64,000 nucleotides of DNA from assembly GCF_014649375.1 (NCBI RefSeq), contig NZ_BMSX01000001.1, positions 124,001 through 188,000 on the forward strand. Direction: 5' to 3'. The notes under the pieces were generated by a model. That model was not told the DNA's origin. It saw only the letters and a list, made by a program, of their open reading frames with translations, and ran no database searches. Position 1 is the first letter of the stretch; each line of letters begins with the position of its first letter. Source of the stretch: Streptomyces aurantiogriseus. Lineage in GTDB: Bacteria; Actinomycetota; Actinomycetes; Streptomycetales; Streptomycetaceae. This document shows, in pieces, positions 26,258-38,312 of the stretch. A program made the translations under genes and the position numbers.

Positions 26258-26926
26258 TCAGCTCTTGGGCCGGGCGAGTCCGAGATCGTAGGCGAAGATC
26301 ACGGCCTGGATGCGGTCGCGGGCGCCGATCTTGGCCAGGATGCTTCGGACATGGCTCTTGACGGTGGACTCGGCCACCACGAAGTGGGCGGCGATCTCAC
26401 CGTTGGTCCAGCCCTTGCCGATGGCCACGAGGATCTCGCGCTCCCGGTCAGTGAGAGCCTTCAGTCTTGCTTCCTGGGCCGGGACATCATCAGCGGGTTG
26501 CGGAACGTGCTGGGCGTATTCGTCCAGCAGGCGGCGGGTGAGTGCGGGAGCGATCACGGCGTCGCCGGCGGCGACTGCACGGATACCGGCGAGGAGTTCC
26601 TCGGGACGCACGTCCTTCAGCAGGAATCCGCTGGCCCCCGCCCTGAGGGCGGCGTGCACGTACTCGTCGAGGTCGAAGGTCGTCAGCACGAGAACGCGGG
26701 AGCGGTCGCCTGCGGCGACGATGCGACGAGTGGCCTCGATGCCGTCCATGCCCGGCATGCGGACGTCCATGAGAACGACGTCGGGGCGCAGTTCCGCCGC
26801 GAGGCGGACGGCTTCGCCGCCGTGCGCGGCCTCACCGAGCACGGTGGTCTCGGGGGCGGATTCCAGCAGGAGGCGGAAGGCGTAGCGCTGGAGCGGCTGG
26901 TCGTCCACGATGAGCACGGTGGTCAT
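26258..26926 (-). CDS. NarL/LuxR-type response regulator
   Basis: 222 aa. Receiver domain with phospho-acceptor Asp in DVVLMDVRMPGMDGIEATRR near residue 54 and the acidic pair at VDDQPLQR. The C-terminal LuxR HTH reads LTDREREILVAIGKGW, then VVAESTVKSHVRSILAKIGA. Its start overlaps the stop of the kinase gene by 4 bp. The partner kinase and an ABC exporter lie directly upstream, so control of that exporter is likely. Confidence 0.95.
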   Translation of the reverse strand: MTTVLIVDDQPLQRYAFRLLLESAPETTVLGEAAHGGEAVRLAAELRPDVVLMDVRMPGMDGIEATRRIVAAGDRSRVLVLTTFDLDEYVHAALRAGASGFLLKDVRPEELLAGIRAVAAGDAVIAPALTRRLLDEYAQHVPQPADDVPAQEARLKALTDREREILVAIGKGWTNGEIAAHFVVAESTVKSHVRSILAKIGARDRIQAVIFAYDLGLARPKS

Positions 26927-28212
26927 CGGTCACCGTCCTGGGGAGTGAGGTCGAGGGTGACGTCCACGCGCCAGCCTCCGCGGGCCGCGGGTCCGGCGGT
27001 GACGATCCCGCCGTAGAGTGCCGCTCGTTCACGCATGCCCACCAGGCCGTGTCCTTCCTCGTCGGGTGGTTCGGCCGGGCCCGGCGCGCCGGTGTCCTGG
27101 ACCCGGATCTCCAGCCGGTCGTCCTCGGCGACGAGCGACAGGTTCACCCGGGTGCCGGCACCGGCGTGCTTGAGGGTGTTGGTGAGGGCTTCCTGGACGA
27201 TGCGGTACGCCGTCAGCTGCACCCCTGAGTCCAGGGTGTCCATGTCTCCGGCCGTGCGGTAGACGACCTCCGGGCCGGCCGCTCGCACGCCGGCGCACAA
27301 CGTCTCGATGTCCATGATGCCGGGCTGAGGGCTGAGCAGCGGCCCGGACGACGGATCGTCCTTGTCCGCCGCCTCGCGCAGCACGCCGAGCACCCTGCGC
27401 AGCTCGCCCAGTGCCTGGCGGCCGGTGTCGCCGATCAGGTTCAGGGCTTCCTTGCCGCGTTCCGGAGCCACGTCCGTGGCGTACGCACCGGCGTGGGCGA
27501 GGCTGATGATGACGGCCAGATTGTGTCCGACGATGTCGTGCATCTCCCGCGCCACCCGGGCTCGTTCGGTGGCGACCGCCAGCCTGCTGCGCTGGTCACG
27601 CTCGATCTCCAACCGTGCCGCCCGCTCCCGCAGCCCGGCGAGCTGGGCCCGGCGAAACCTGATCACCAGGCCGAGCGCGAGTGCCGCGGTCGCCGTGCTC
27701 AGCAGGAAGAACAGCGCGTCCCAGGCGGACACGGACGGAGATACCCGGAGTGCGACCAGCACCATGGCACCGGCCATGACGGCACCGGCCCATGGCAGCT
27801 GCCGAAGCCTCCCGTGCAGGGCCAGGCTGTACAGGGCGACGAAGAGGGCGATGTCCGCGCGCAGTACGGCACCGAGTGACCACTGGAGGAGGAATACGGC
27901 CGCGATGACGCCGAAGGCCACCAGCGGTTTGCGCCGCCGCCACAGCAGGGGGAGTACGAGCCCTGCCTGCAGCGCCAGCGTCGCCGTCGTCGGCAGCTCG
28001 GTGAGCTGCAGACGCAGCCTGGGCGGACCGTCCGCCCTGCCCTCAGGCAGCAGATCCGGCAGACAGAACATCACGACGGCCACCACGACCACCAGGGTGT
28101 CCAGCACCCATGGACGGGCGCGGTCAGCCTGCCGCAACCGCCGACCGCCGCGGTTCAGCCGGGCGACCAGGGGGCCCATACCGCCGGTGTCGTCGATGCT
28201 CACGGAAGTCAC
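26923..28212 (-). CDS. Sensor histidine kinase (HisKA_3 type)
   Basis: 429 aa. Several membrane helices in the first ~190 residues (for example LVVVVAVVMFCLPDLL and LALQAGLVLPLLW). The phospho-acceptor His is in VAREMHDIVGHNLAVIISLA; the HATPase region has VQEALTNTLKHAG and HGLVGMRERA. It belongs to the operon ABC ATPase - permease - kinase - regulator (30014 to 26258, minus strand). Confidence 0.95.
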   Translation of the reverse strand: MTSVSIDDTGGMGPLVARLNRGGRRLRQADRARPWVLDTLVVVVAVVMFCLPDLLPEGRADGPPRLRLQLTELPTTATLALQAGLVLPLLWRRRKPLVAFGVIAAVFLLQWSLGAVLRADIALFVALYSLALHGRLRQLPWAGAVMAGAMVLVALRVSPSVSAWDALFFLLSTATAALALGLVIRFRRAQLAGLRERAARLEIERDQRSRLAVATERARVAREMHDIVGHNLAVIISLAHAGAYATDVAPERGKEALNLIGDTGRQALGELRRVLGVLREAADKDDPSSGPLLSPQPGIMDIETLCAGVRAAGPEVVYRTAGDMDTLDSGVQLTAYRIVQEALTNTLKHAGAGTRVNLSLVAEDDRLEIRVQDTGAPGPAEPPDEEGHGLVGMRERAALYGGIVTAGPAARGGWRVDVTLDLTPQDGDR

Positions 28213-28245
28213 CTGTCTGTGGTCCGGTGTCTGTGGTCCGGGCGG

Positions 28246-29079
28246 TCAGACGTCGTTGCGCCTGAGCCGGTACGCCGCGCCCGCCAGCACGAGGAGCGTC
28301 CAGCCGAGGAACACCGCCAGGCCGGCCCCGGGAGACAGGGTGGAGGCGTCGTGCGTCAGCGCGAACATGGACTCGCCCGCGGCGCTCGGCAGGTAGGGGC
28401 TGACGTTGTCCTCCCAGGAGCCGGGCAGGAGGGAGGTCAGCCCGGGAACCAGGATCAACGCGCCGACCAGCACCGAGATACCGCCCGCCACCGACCGCAG
28501 CAGCGCGCCCAGGCCCGCACCGATCACGCCGATCAGGCCGAGGTAAAGCCCCGCCCCCAGCAGGCTCCGTGCGACACCCGCGTCCGACAGGCTCTGGGCC
28601 GCCTCGGTGCCGGAGAGGATCTCGTTGCCGACCAAGTAGGCCACGAACGCGCCGACCGTGCCGACGCCCAGCGCCACGAGCCCGTACAGCCCCGCTTTGG
28701 ACCACAGCACCGGCAGCCGGCGCGGCACCGCCGCCAATGTCGAGCGGATCATGCCGGTCGAGTACTCGCCCGCCGTCACCAGCACACCGAGGACACCGAG
28801 GGCCAACTGTGCGAAGGGCACACCGAACAGGGACAGGTCCACGGCCGTGGAGCGGTCGAAGTCCTCGTCCAGACCGCCGGACTCGAACTGCCAGGCAGCG
28901 ATCAGCCCGAACACCAGCAGGAACAGCAGGCCGAGGACCAGCGTGATCCACGTCGAGCGCAGGGACCACAGTTTGGCCCACTCCGAGCGCAGCACGCGCC
29001 ATCCGGTCACCCTGTAGCGGGCGCGGGACAGAGCAGCCGACTCCTGCTGGGGCTCGACGGTCGTAGCAAGGGAACTCAT
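28246..29079 (-). CDS. ABC-2-type transporter permease
   Basis: 277 aa from ATG 29079, overlapping the ATPase stop by 4 bp. Six membrane helices: one after RSEWAKLWSLRSTWIT, then FGVPFAQLALGVLGVLV, the segment ending AYLVGNEIL, LLGAGLYLGLIGVIGAG, ISVLVGALILVPG and LAVFLGWTLLVLAGAAY. The motif TAGEYSTGMIRSTLAAVP is typical of these permeases in Streptomyces. With the adjacent ATPase it forms an exporter of unknown substrate. Confidence 0.92.
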   Translation of the reverse strand: MSSLATTVEPQQESAALSRARYRVTGWRVLRSEWAKLWSLRSTWITLVLGLLFLLVFGLIAAWQFESGGLDEDFDRSTAVDLSLFGVPFAQLALGVLGVLVTAGEYSTGMIRSTLAAVPRRLPVLWSKAGLYGLVALGVGTVGAFVAYLVGNEILSGTEAAQSLSDAGVARSLLGAGLYLGLIGVIGAGLGALLRSVAGGISVLVGALILVPGLTSLLPGSWEDNVSPYLPSAAGESMFALTHDASTLSPGAGLAVFLGWTLLVLAGAAYRLRRNDV

Positions 29080-30014
29080 GCCACCCTCCCGAGGGTGTCG
29101 ATAGCGGTCGTGGTGCCGTGGTACTCCACCGCATCCCTGGTCAGGTCCATGAACGCTTCTTCCAGCGACACCGTTCGCGCGCTCAGTCCGAACAGCGGGA
29201 TTCCGTGCTCCGCCGCCTTCAGCCCGATCTCGCGGGTGGTGAGCCCTGTGACGTGCAGTTCCTCGGAACCGACCTGGCCGACGATGTCGACGCCCGGACC
29301 CGCCAGGACGTCCCGCAGCCGCGCCGGGTCCTCGGTCGCCACCTTCACCGTGTCGCCGCCCGCCTGGCGGACCAGGTCCTGCACGGTCGTGTCGGCCAGC
29401 AGCCTTCCGCGCCCCACGATGATCAGATGGTCCGCCACCAGCGCCATCTCGCTCATCAGATGGGAGGAGACGAACACCGTCCGCCCCTCCGCCGCGAGCG
29501 ACGTCAGCAGATTGCGGATCCACAGCACACCCTCCGGATCGAGGCCGTTGACCGGCTCGTCCAGCATCACCGTCTGTGGATCGCCGAGCAGTGCCGCCGC
29601 GATGCCCAGCCGCTGCCCCATACCGAGGGAAAAGGCTCCGGCCCGCCGCTTCGCCACACTGCCGAGACCGGCGAGGTCGATGACCTCGTCGACGCGGCTG
29701 CGCGGGATGCCGTGCGTCAGCGCGAGCGCGTTGAGGTGGTTGTACGCCGAGCGGCCCGGGTGGATCGACTTCGCCTCCAGCAGCGCGCCGACCTCCTGGA
29801 GCGGCGCCCGGTGCTCGGCATAGTGACGGCCGTTCACCGTCACGGAGCCGCTCGTCGGGGCATCCAGTCCGACGATCATGCGCATCGTGGTGGACTTCCC
29901 CGCGCCATTCGGTCCCAGGAAGCCTGTCACGGTGCCCGGCTTCACGGTGAAGTCCAGCCCGTCCACCGCTGTCTTCTCCCCGTACCTCTTGGTCAGTAGC
30001 TGTGCCTCGATCAT
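29076..30014 (-). CDS. ABC transporter ATP-binding protein
   Basis: 312 aa. Walker A GPNGAGKST; signature region FSLGMGQRLGIAAAL (a common LSxGQ variant); Walker B VMLDEPVNGLDPEG; switch His in VFVSSHLMSEM. The C-terminal ~90 residues form the extension found in DrrA/CcmA-like exporters. It is the first gene of the exporter/two-component operon; a GC-rich inverted repeat lies 80 bp upstream. Confidence 0.95.
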   Translation of the reverse strand: MIEAQLLTKRYGEKTAVDGLDFTVKPGTVTGFLGPNGAGKSTTMRMIVGLDAPTSGSVTVNGRHYAEHRAPLQEVGALLEAKSIHPGRSAYNHLNALALTHGIPRSRVDEVIDLAGLGSVAKRRAGAFSLGMGQRLGIAAALLGDPQTVMLDEPVNGLDPEGVLWIRNLLTSLAAEGRTVFVSSHLMSEMALVADHLIIVGRGRLLADTTVQDLVRQAGGDTVKVATEDPARLRDVLAGPGVDIVGQVGSEELHVTGLTTREIGLKAAEHGIPLFGLSARTVSLEEAFMDLTRDAVEYHGTTTAIDTLGRVA

Positions 30015-30093
30015 CAGCGTGCCTTCCCTCGGCCTCGGGCGCTTGTCGGGCGCCTCACCAGCAACGTTAGGAACGAGCGGCCTCGATCCCTTC

Positions 30094-30117
30094 CCCCCGC
30101 GGGCTGGTCCGCGGGGG
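30094..30117. promoter_or_regulatory. Inverted repeat upstream of the ABC exporter operon
   Basis: Perfect 9-bp arms CCCCCGCGG (30094-30102) and CCGCGGGGG (30109-30117) with a GCTGGT loop, in the promoter region of the operon running from 30014. It could be a binding site of the NarL-type regulator at 26258 or only a structure; no second copy was found to decide. Confidence 0.35.
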
Positions 30118-30200
30118 TGGGCCTCGTACCGGGGTATGAGACCGGCATCCGACTTCGGCCTTTCAAGTTCGGCCTTCCAAATGAGGGGTCCGCCACGCCG

Positions 30201-30827
30201 TCAGTCGGTGATGACGGCGTGGCGTCCGATCCACTCGCTGCTGTGTGCCGCTCGGTGCATGAAAGCGGCGACATCGGCGCGACTGATCCGCGGAGCGCCC
30301 TTCATCTGCAGCCGGTCGTCCACGCGGTAGGTGCCCTTGGCCGGGCCGTTGGTCAGCGCGGTCGGGTAGACCACCGTCCAGTCCAGACCGCTGGCGCGGA
30401 TACGGTCGTCCGCGATCTCCTTGTTCGCGTAGACGCGCCGCAGCATCGTGCGGTACATGGCCCGCTGCACGACGGTCGCCGACTCGAAGGTGTCGCCCAC
30501 CCCGAACGACGACATCCACACCAGTCGGGAAACGCCCTGCTGCCTGGCCGCGCCGATCACGGCGGCGGAGGCGCGGTCGAAGAGCGCACGGGGGTTCAGG
30601 GATTTCCCCTGGCCGAGGGCGGAGACGACCGCGTCCTGCCCGAGCGCGGCAATCGCGACATCCCGTTGCGAGGTGGCGTCTCCCATGACGACGGTGAAGC
30701 GGTCCGCCACCTCGCCAACGGCTGCCGGGTCGCGTACCAGGGCCGTGACCCGGTCACCGGATCGCAGGGCGAGGTCGACGAGATGGCGGCCCGTGGGACC
30801 GGTCGCGCCGAGGATCAGTATCTTCAT
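30201..30827 (-). CDS. NAD(P)H-binding oxidoreductase, copy 2
   Basis: 208 aa, same length and order of motifs as the protein at 23491-24117: LILGATGPTGRHLVDLAL, VVSALGQGKS, RLVWMSSFGVGDTF and SGLDWTVVYPTAL, with the same C-terminus IGRHAVITD. It is not preceded by the TetR operator motif, so the two copies are probably under different control. It lies downstream of the MFS gene on the same strand with an 82-bp gap. Confidence 0.88.
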   Translation of the reverse strand: MKILILGATGPTGRHLVDLALRSGDRVTALVRDPAAVGEVADRFTVVMGDATSQRDVAIAALGQDAVVSALGQGKSLNPRALFDRASAAVIGAARQQGVSRLVWMSSFGVGDTFESATVVQRAMYRTMLRRVYANKEIADDRIRASGLDWTVVYPTALTNGPAKGTYRVDDRLQMKGAPRISRADVAAFMHRAAHSSEWIGRHAVITD

Positions 30828-30909
30828 GGCCGAGGGGTCCTCCGTATGGGCCGGATACGGGACTTGGCGGGCGTCGCCGCCTGTGTGTGCCGGTCACTGA
30901 CCACGCGGA

Positions 30910-33404
<2,495 letters not shown>

Positions 33405-33541
33405 GGCTGGCCGTCCTGTTCTGAAGTGTGGGGGTTTGCGGGGCCGCGCGGATTCGTAGCGCGGCCACGTCGGTGGCGTCCCCTTGCCGGTTGCCGACAG
33501 GGCGCCCCTCTGGGAACATTGTTACAGTACCCATGGTGAAA

Positions 33542-33555
33542 TTAACAACTGATAG
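33542..33555. promoter_or_regulatory. Degenerate MarR operator equivalent
   Basis: TTAACAACTGATAG occupies the position equal to the perfect palindrome TTATCAATTGATAA at the other SDR/MarR pair, 2 nt before the MarR ATG. Eleven of 14 positions match. The more degraded symmetry suggests weaker or changed binding. Confidence 0.5.
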
Positions 33556-33557
33556 GA

Positions 33558-34073
33558 ATGAGCTTGTCGAGAACGCCTTCCGGCCCGGACTCACCCGGCG
33601 AGACAGCCACGCCCGTGACCGGCCACGAGCTGCTCGCCGGATTCTCGAGCCTGCGCAAGGGGCTGAGGCAGTGGATGGACAGGAACATCCCCGCCGACGG
33701 CGGTATGACGGTGCCCCGCGCCACCCTGCTCATGGGGCTGACGCTCAAGAGCGAGCCGTCCGGTATGGGCGAGCTCGGCGAGCCCCTGGGCATGTCTCCC
33801 CGGAACATGACCGTCCTGGTGGACGGTCTCGAGAAGGAGGGTCTGGTCCGCCGGGTCGGACATCCGCAGGACCGCCGGGTCAAACTGGTCGAGCTCACCC
33901 CTGCCGGTCGACGTGTGGTGGAGCAGGAGCTCGGACCCTCGCACGCGGCGGCAGCGGCGTTGTTCGACGACTTCACGCCCGAGGAACGGGCCGAGCTGCT
34001 CAGGCAGCTGGTGAAGGTGGGCGACTCCCTGCGCACACGCGGGATCGACGTGCCCTCCCCCGGTCAGAGCTGA
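33558..34073 (+). CDS. MarR-family regulator (copy 2)
   Basis: 171 aa. HTH GELGEPLGMSPRNMTVLVDG and wing VGHPQDRRVKLVELTP as in copy 1. The start overlaps the degenerate operator. It is followed 17 bp later by a histidine kinase gene on the same strand, so MarR, the two-component system and possibly the MMPL transporter may be expressed together. Confidence 0.9.
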   Translation: MSLSRTPSGPDSPGETATPVTGHELLAGFSSLRKGLRQWMDRNIPADGGMTVPRATLLMGLTLKSEPSGMGELGEPLGMSPRNMTVLVDGLEKEGLVRRVGHPQDRRVKLVELTPAGRRVVEQELGPSHAAAAALFDDFTPEERAELLRQLVKVGDSLRTRGIDVPSPGQS

Positions 34074-34090
34074 ACACCGGGAGGTGCGCG

Positions 34091-35284
34091 TTGACTCCAC
34101 CGTCATCCGGGCATGAACATCCGCCGGTCATGGACGCGTTTCTGGCCGCGGTGGTGTTCGGGATCTCGCTGCTGACGCCCGTTCTGGACAACGACAGCGG
34201 CACTCGGCCCTTGACCCTCCAGGGCGCGCTCTACGCCGCCGTGATCTGCGCCTCGCTGACCCTCCGGCGGCGCTGCCCGTCGGCAGTGCTCGCCGTGACC
34301 GCCTCCGGGACGGCCGCCGCTTTCGCGGTCACCGGCCACAAGAGCCCGCTGATGCTGGCCACGATGATCGCGATGTGCACGTGTGCGCTGCACCTTCCAC
34401 GGCGCAAGGCGGTACTGGAGGTCGCCGCCACCGCTGTCCTGTTGGCCGGGACGAGCGTCGTGTTCGACCACCGCGGGTGGACGGGTCCGGAAGTAGTCGC
34501 GCTGAGCGCTCTGAGCGCGTCGGCCGCGGCGGTCGGATTCGCGGTCCGCAACCGGCGTGCCTACGTCGCCGCGGTCGAGGAACGGGCGCGACGGGCCGAA
34601 CAGACACGGGAGGAGGAGGCACGGCGCAGGGTCGTCGACGAGCGGCTGCGGATCGCCCGCGACCTGCACGACGTCCTCGCACACCACATAGCCCTGATCA
34701 ACGTTCAGGCGGCGGTGGTGGACCTCGTGCTGGAGACGGAACCCGTCCAGGCCAGGGAGTCCCTGGCGCACATCCGGCGGGCCGCCCGGTCCTCGCTGGA
34801 GGGAGTCCGCACCACGCTCGGACTGCTGCGCCAGCCGGACGCCCCGGACGAGGCGGCCTATGAACCGTCCCCTGGTCTGGCCGACCTGGCCGACCTGATC
34901 GCGAGCTTCACCGCCGCCGGCCTGATCGTCGACCAGAAGATCACCGGAACGCCCGTGGACCTGCCCCCGGCGGTGGGCCTCACGGCGTACCGGGTCGTCC
35001 AGGAAGCCCTGACGAACGCGAGCAGACACGCGTCCCGCCCCAACGCCGAACTGGAACTCGACTACCTGCCGTCCGCGCTCCGGATCGCGGTGCGCAACCC
35101 GGCCGGTCCCGTACCGCGCTCCCAGTCCACCGGTCCCGATCCGCTGGCACTCGGGGAGGGCGGACATGGGCTGCTCGGCATGCGGGAACGCGCGAGCGCC
35201 CTCGGCGGGACCTTCACGACACAGCTGACCGAGGGCCGGTTCGAGATCCGCGTCCTCCTGCCGCACGAGGGAACGGGAACATGA
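34091..35284 (+). CDS. Sensor histidine kinase (HisKA_3 type)
   Basis: 397 aa from TTG 34091, which has GGGAGG 6-7 nt upstream; the open frame extends further but without homology. Four to five membrane helices precede a coiled segment, the phospho-acceptor motif RIARDLHDVLAHHIALINVQ, and the ATP-binding motifs VVQEALTNASRHAS and GHGLLGMRERA. The stop overlaps the start of the response-regulator gene by 4 bp. Confidence 0.93.
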   Translation: MTPPSSGHEHPPVMDAFLAAVVFGISLLTPVLDNDSGTRPLTLQGALYAAVICASLTLRRRCPSAVLAVTASGTAAAFAVTGHKSPLMLATMIAMCTCALHLPRRKAVLEVAATAVLLAGTSVVFDHRGWTGPEVVALSALSASAAAVGFAVRNRRAYVAAVEERARRAEQTREEEARRRVVDERLRIARDLHDVLAHHIALINVQAAVVDLVLETEPVQARESLAHIRRAARSSLEGVRTTLGLLRQPDAPDEAAYEPSPGLADLADLIASFTAAGLIVDQKITGTPVDLPPAVGLTAYRVVQEALTNASRHASRPNAELELDYLPSALRIAVRNPAGPVPRSQSTGPDPLALGEGGHGLLGMRERASALGGTFTTQLTEGRFEIRVLLPHEGTGT

Positions 35285-35949
35285 CGATCAAGGTCCTGCT
35301 CGCCGACGACCAGGAACTGGTCAGGGCCGGCTTCAAAGTGCTGGTGAACTCCACCCCCGACATGGAGGTGGTGGGCGAGGCGTCCGACGGGCATGAGGCC
35401 GTTCGTCTCGCCGCCGGGGCCGACGTCGTGGTGATGGACATCCGGATGCCCGGCTCGGACGGCCTCACCGCCACCCGGCAGATCACCTCGTCGCTGCCCG
35501 GCGTACGGGTCCTGGTGCTGACCACCTTCGAAGTCGACGAGTACGTGTTCAGCGCGCTGCGCTGCGGGGCCAGCGGGTTCCTCGGCAAGGGCGTGGAGCC
35601 GACGGAGCTTCAGCAGGCGATCCGGCTGGTCGCCCGCGGCGAGGAGCTCCTGTCCTCCGGCGCGACGCGCGCGCTGATCGCCCGGTTCCTGCGCGGGCCC
35701 CTGCAGGACGTGGGCGCCGTCGCCGAGCGGCTGGCGGTGCTCACCGAGCGGGAGCGGGAGATCCTCGTCCTGGTGGCGGCCGGGCTCGGCAACGACGAGA
35801 TCGCCCTGCGGCTGGGCATCAGCCCCTACACCGCCAAGACCCATGTAAACCGCACGCAGGCCAAGCTCGACGCCCATGACCGGGCCCAACTCGTCATGCT
35901 CGCCTACGAGACGGGCCTGGTCCGGCCCGGAACTCCGCCCGCGGTGTAG
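35281..35949 (+). CDS. NarL/LuxR-type response regulator
   Basis: 222 aa. Phospho-acceptor Asp in VVVMDIRMPGSDGLTATRQ; C-terminal HTH LTEREREILVLVAAGLGNDE and SPYTAKTHVNRTQAKL. Translationally coupled to the kinase gene. The MMPL transporter gene begins 130 bp downstream and is the obvious candidate target. Confidence 0.95.
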   Translation: MTIKVLLADDQELVRAGFKVLVNSTPDMEVVGEASDGHEAVRLAAGADVVVMDIRMPGSDGLTATRQITSSLPGVRVLVLTTFEVDEYVFSALRCGASGFLGKGVEPTELQQAIRLVARGEELLSSGATRALIARFLRGPLQDVGAVAERLAVLTEREREILVLVAAGLGNDEIALRLGISPYTAKTHVNRTQAKLDAHDRAQLVMLAYETGLVRPGTPPAV

Positions 35950-36078
35950 GGCCGTACCGCGATCGCGGTACGGCGGATACCGTCCGCCAGACGGACCATC
36001 GGGCGGCTCGGGCGAACGAGATTGGAAAGCACCACGTCAGCCTCGTCCCTCCAGACCCTGAGTCCCTGAGGAGTTCCC

Positions 36079-38253
36079 TTGTCCGCCCTCGCCCGCTGGT
36101 GCTACCGCCACCGGCTCCTCGTCGTGCTGCTCTGGGTGGCCCTGCTCGCCGGTGTGGGCCTTGCCTCAACTGCCGTCGGAACCAAGGCCAGTGACAGCTT
36201 CTCCCTCCCCGGCACCGAGTCGTCCAAGGCGCTCGACCTGCTCCGGGAGACCATGCCCGCCCAGTCCGGCGCCACCGCGACCGTCGTGTGGGAGTCCGAC
36301 GGCGACGTCCGCGACGCCGCCGTCCAGGACCGGATGACCGCCACCCTCGACAAGCTCGCGAAGGTCCCGGACGTCGCCGCGATCACCAGCCCGTACGGCG
36401 AGCAGGGCGTGCGGCAGATCAGTGAGGACGGGCGCGTCGCGTACGCCTCCGTGAACTTCACCGAGCAGGCCATGGACTTGGACAAGGCCAACATCGAGAA
36501 GTTCATCGCCACCGCCGAGGAGGCCCGCGGCGACGGCCTGAAGGTGGAGCTCGGCGGCGACCCGATCAGCCAGGCAGCGGAATCCGACGCGCCCACCGCC
36601 GAACTCGTCGGCATCGCCGCCGCCGCGATCGTGCTGTTCGTGGCGTTCGGCTCGCTGTTCGCGATGCTGCTGCCGATCGCCACCGCGGTCGCCGGAGTCG
36701 GCGTCGGCCTCATGACCGTCACCCTGCTCACCCATGTCATGGACATCGGCGACGTCGGCCCCATCCTCGGCGCGCTCATCGGTCTCGGTGTCGGTATCGA
36801 CTACGCGCTGTTCATCGTCACCCGGCACCGCTCGAACCTGAAGAACGGCATGGACATGGAGGCGTCGGTCATCAAGGCCATCGACACCTCCGGCCGCGCG
36901 GTGCTGTTCGCGGGCGGCACCGTCGTGGTCGCCCTGTTCGGCCTGTTCGTCCTCGGCGTGAGCTTCCTCAACGGCATGGCGGTGGCCTCGGCGACCGCCG
37001 TCGTCTTCACCGTCCTCGCCTCGGTCACCCTGCTGCCCGCACTGCTCGGCTTCATCGGCATACGCGTGCTCAGCCGCCGCGAACGTCGCGCGCAGACCAC
37101 CGCCCCCGACAACCGGCCCGGCGTCTGGGCCCGCTGGGCCGTGGTCGCCGAACGGCGCCGGGTGATCCTCTCGGTGCTCTCCCTGGCGGTGATCACCGTG
37201 CTCTCCCTGCCGGTGCTGTCCCTGCGGCTGGGCTCCTCCGACGCCGGCAACCACCCCGAAGACACCACCACCCGCAAGGCGTACGACATGCTGGCCGACG
37301 GCTTCGGCCCCGGGTTCAACGGCCCGCTCCAGCTCGTCGCCCAGACGCCCGGCGCGTCCGATCAGCAGGCTCTGCGGAGCCTGGCCACGCAGCTCTCCGA
37401 CACCAAGGGCGTCGCCGCCGTCACCGTGCTGCCGGCCGAACCCGACGCCAAGATCGGCATCGTCCAGGTCGTCCCGACGACCTCGCCCCAGTCCGAGCAG
37501 ACCGCGGAACTCATCCAGCACCTCCGCGACGACGTGATCCCGCCCGCCGAGAAGGACAGCACGCTCCAGGTCTACGTGGGCGGCCAGACGGCGATCTTCG
37601 ACGACTTCGCCGATGTCCTGGCGGGCAAGCTCCCGCTGTTCCTCACCGTCATCGTCGCGCTCGGCTGCGTGCTGCTGCTCCTCGCGTTCCGCAGCCTGAT
37701 GGTGCCGGTCGTCGCCGCCGTCATGAACATCCTCGCCACCGCCGCCTCCTTCGGCGTGATCGTCGCGTTCTTCCAGTACGGCTGGGGCTCGGAGCGCCTC
37801 GGCCTGGGCGCGGCCGGACCCGTCGAGGCGTTCCTGCCGGTCATCATGCTCTCGGTCCTGTTCGGCCTGTCGATGGACTACCAGGTGTTCCTCGTCAGCC
37901 GCATGCACGAGGAATGGATCCACACCCGCGACAACAAACGCGCCGTCGCGGTGGGCATGGCCGAGACGGGACGCGTCATCACCGCTGCCGCCACCATCAT
38001 GTTCTGCGTCTTCATCGCCTTCAGCTTCGGGGGCGAGCGGATCGTCGCCGAGTTCGGCATCGGCCTGGCGGCCGCCGTGGCGATCGACGCCTTCGTCCTG
38101 CGGACGGTCCTGGTCCCGGCCTCGATGTACCTGCTCGGCAAGGCCAACTGGTGGATTCCCGGCTGGCTCGACAAGCGCCTGCCGCATCTGTCCGTCGAAG
38201 GCCCCGCGGAGACGGCCGAGGAGAACCGGCAGCCCGAACCGGCCACCCGCTGA
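36079..38253 (+). CDS. MMPL-family (RND-like) transporter
   Basis: 724 aa, TTG start with CTGAGGAG upstream. Two homologous halves, each with an extracytoplasmic loop and about six helices. The signature segments GLGVGIDYALFIVTRHR and LFGLSMDYQVFLVSRMHEEW carry the conserved Asp-Tyr of proton-driven MMPL pumps. Exports lipids or drugs in other actinobacteria. It probably answers to the two-component system directly upstream. Confidence 0.94.
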   Translation: MSALARWCYRHRLLVVLLWVALLAGVGLASTAVGTKASDSFSLPGTESSKALDLLRETMPAQSGATATVVWESDGDVRDAAVQDRMTATLDKLAKVPDVAAITSPYGEQGVRQISEDGRVAYASVNFTEQAMDLDKANIEKFIATAEEARGDGLKVELGGDPISQAAESDAPTAELVGIAAAAIVLFVAFGSLFAMLLPIATAVAGVGVGLMTVTLLTHVMDIGDVGPILGALIGLGVGIDYALFIVTRHRSNLKNGMDMEASVIKAIDTSGRAVLFAGGTVVVALFGLFVLGVSFLNGMAVASATAVVFTVLASVTLLPALLGFIGIRVLSRRERRAQTTAPDNRPGVWARWAVVAERRRVILSVLSLAVITVLSLPVLSLRLGSSDAGNHPEDTTTRKAYDMLADGFGPGFNGPLQLVAQTPGASDQQALRSLATQLSDTKGVAAVTVLPAEPDAKIGIVQVVPTTSPQSEQTAELIQHLRDDVIPPAEKDSTLQVYVGGQTAIFDDFADVLAGKLPLFLTVIVALGCVLLLLAFRSLMVPVVAAVMNILATAASFGVIVAFFQYGWGSERLGLGAAGPVEAFLPVIMLSVLFGLSMDYQVFLVSRMHEEWIHTRDNKRAVAVGMAETGRVITAAATIMFCVFIAFSFGGERIVAEFGIGLAAAVAIDAFVLRTVLVPASMYLLGKANWWIPGWLDKRLPHLSVEGPAETAEENRQPEPATR

Positions 38254-38312
38254 GCCGGAGGAACCCGGTCGCACCGTCAGCATGAAGCGAACGTCAGAAA
38301 GGCTGTAACGCC

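Noticed and set aside
26258..30014. ABC transporter as the missing lanthipeptide exporter (LanT)
   Set aside because: It is a DrrA-like ATPase plus ABC-2 permease bound to its own two-component system, 9 kb away and on the other strand, with no peptidase domain.
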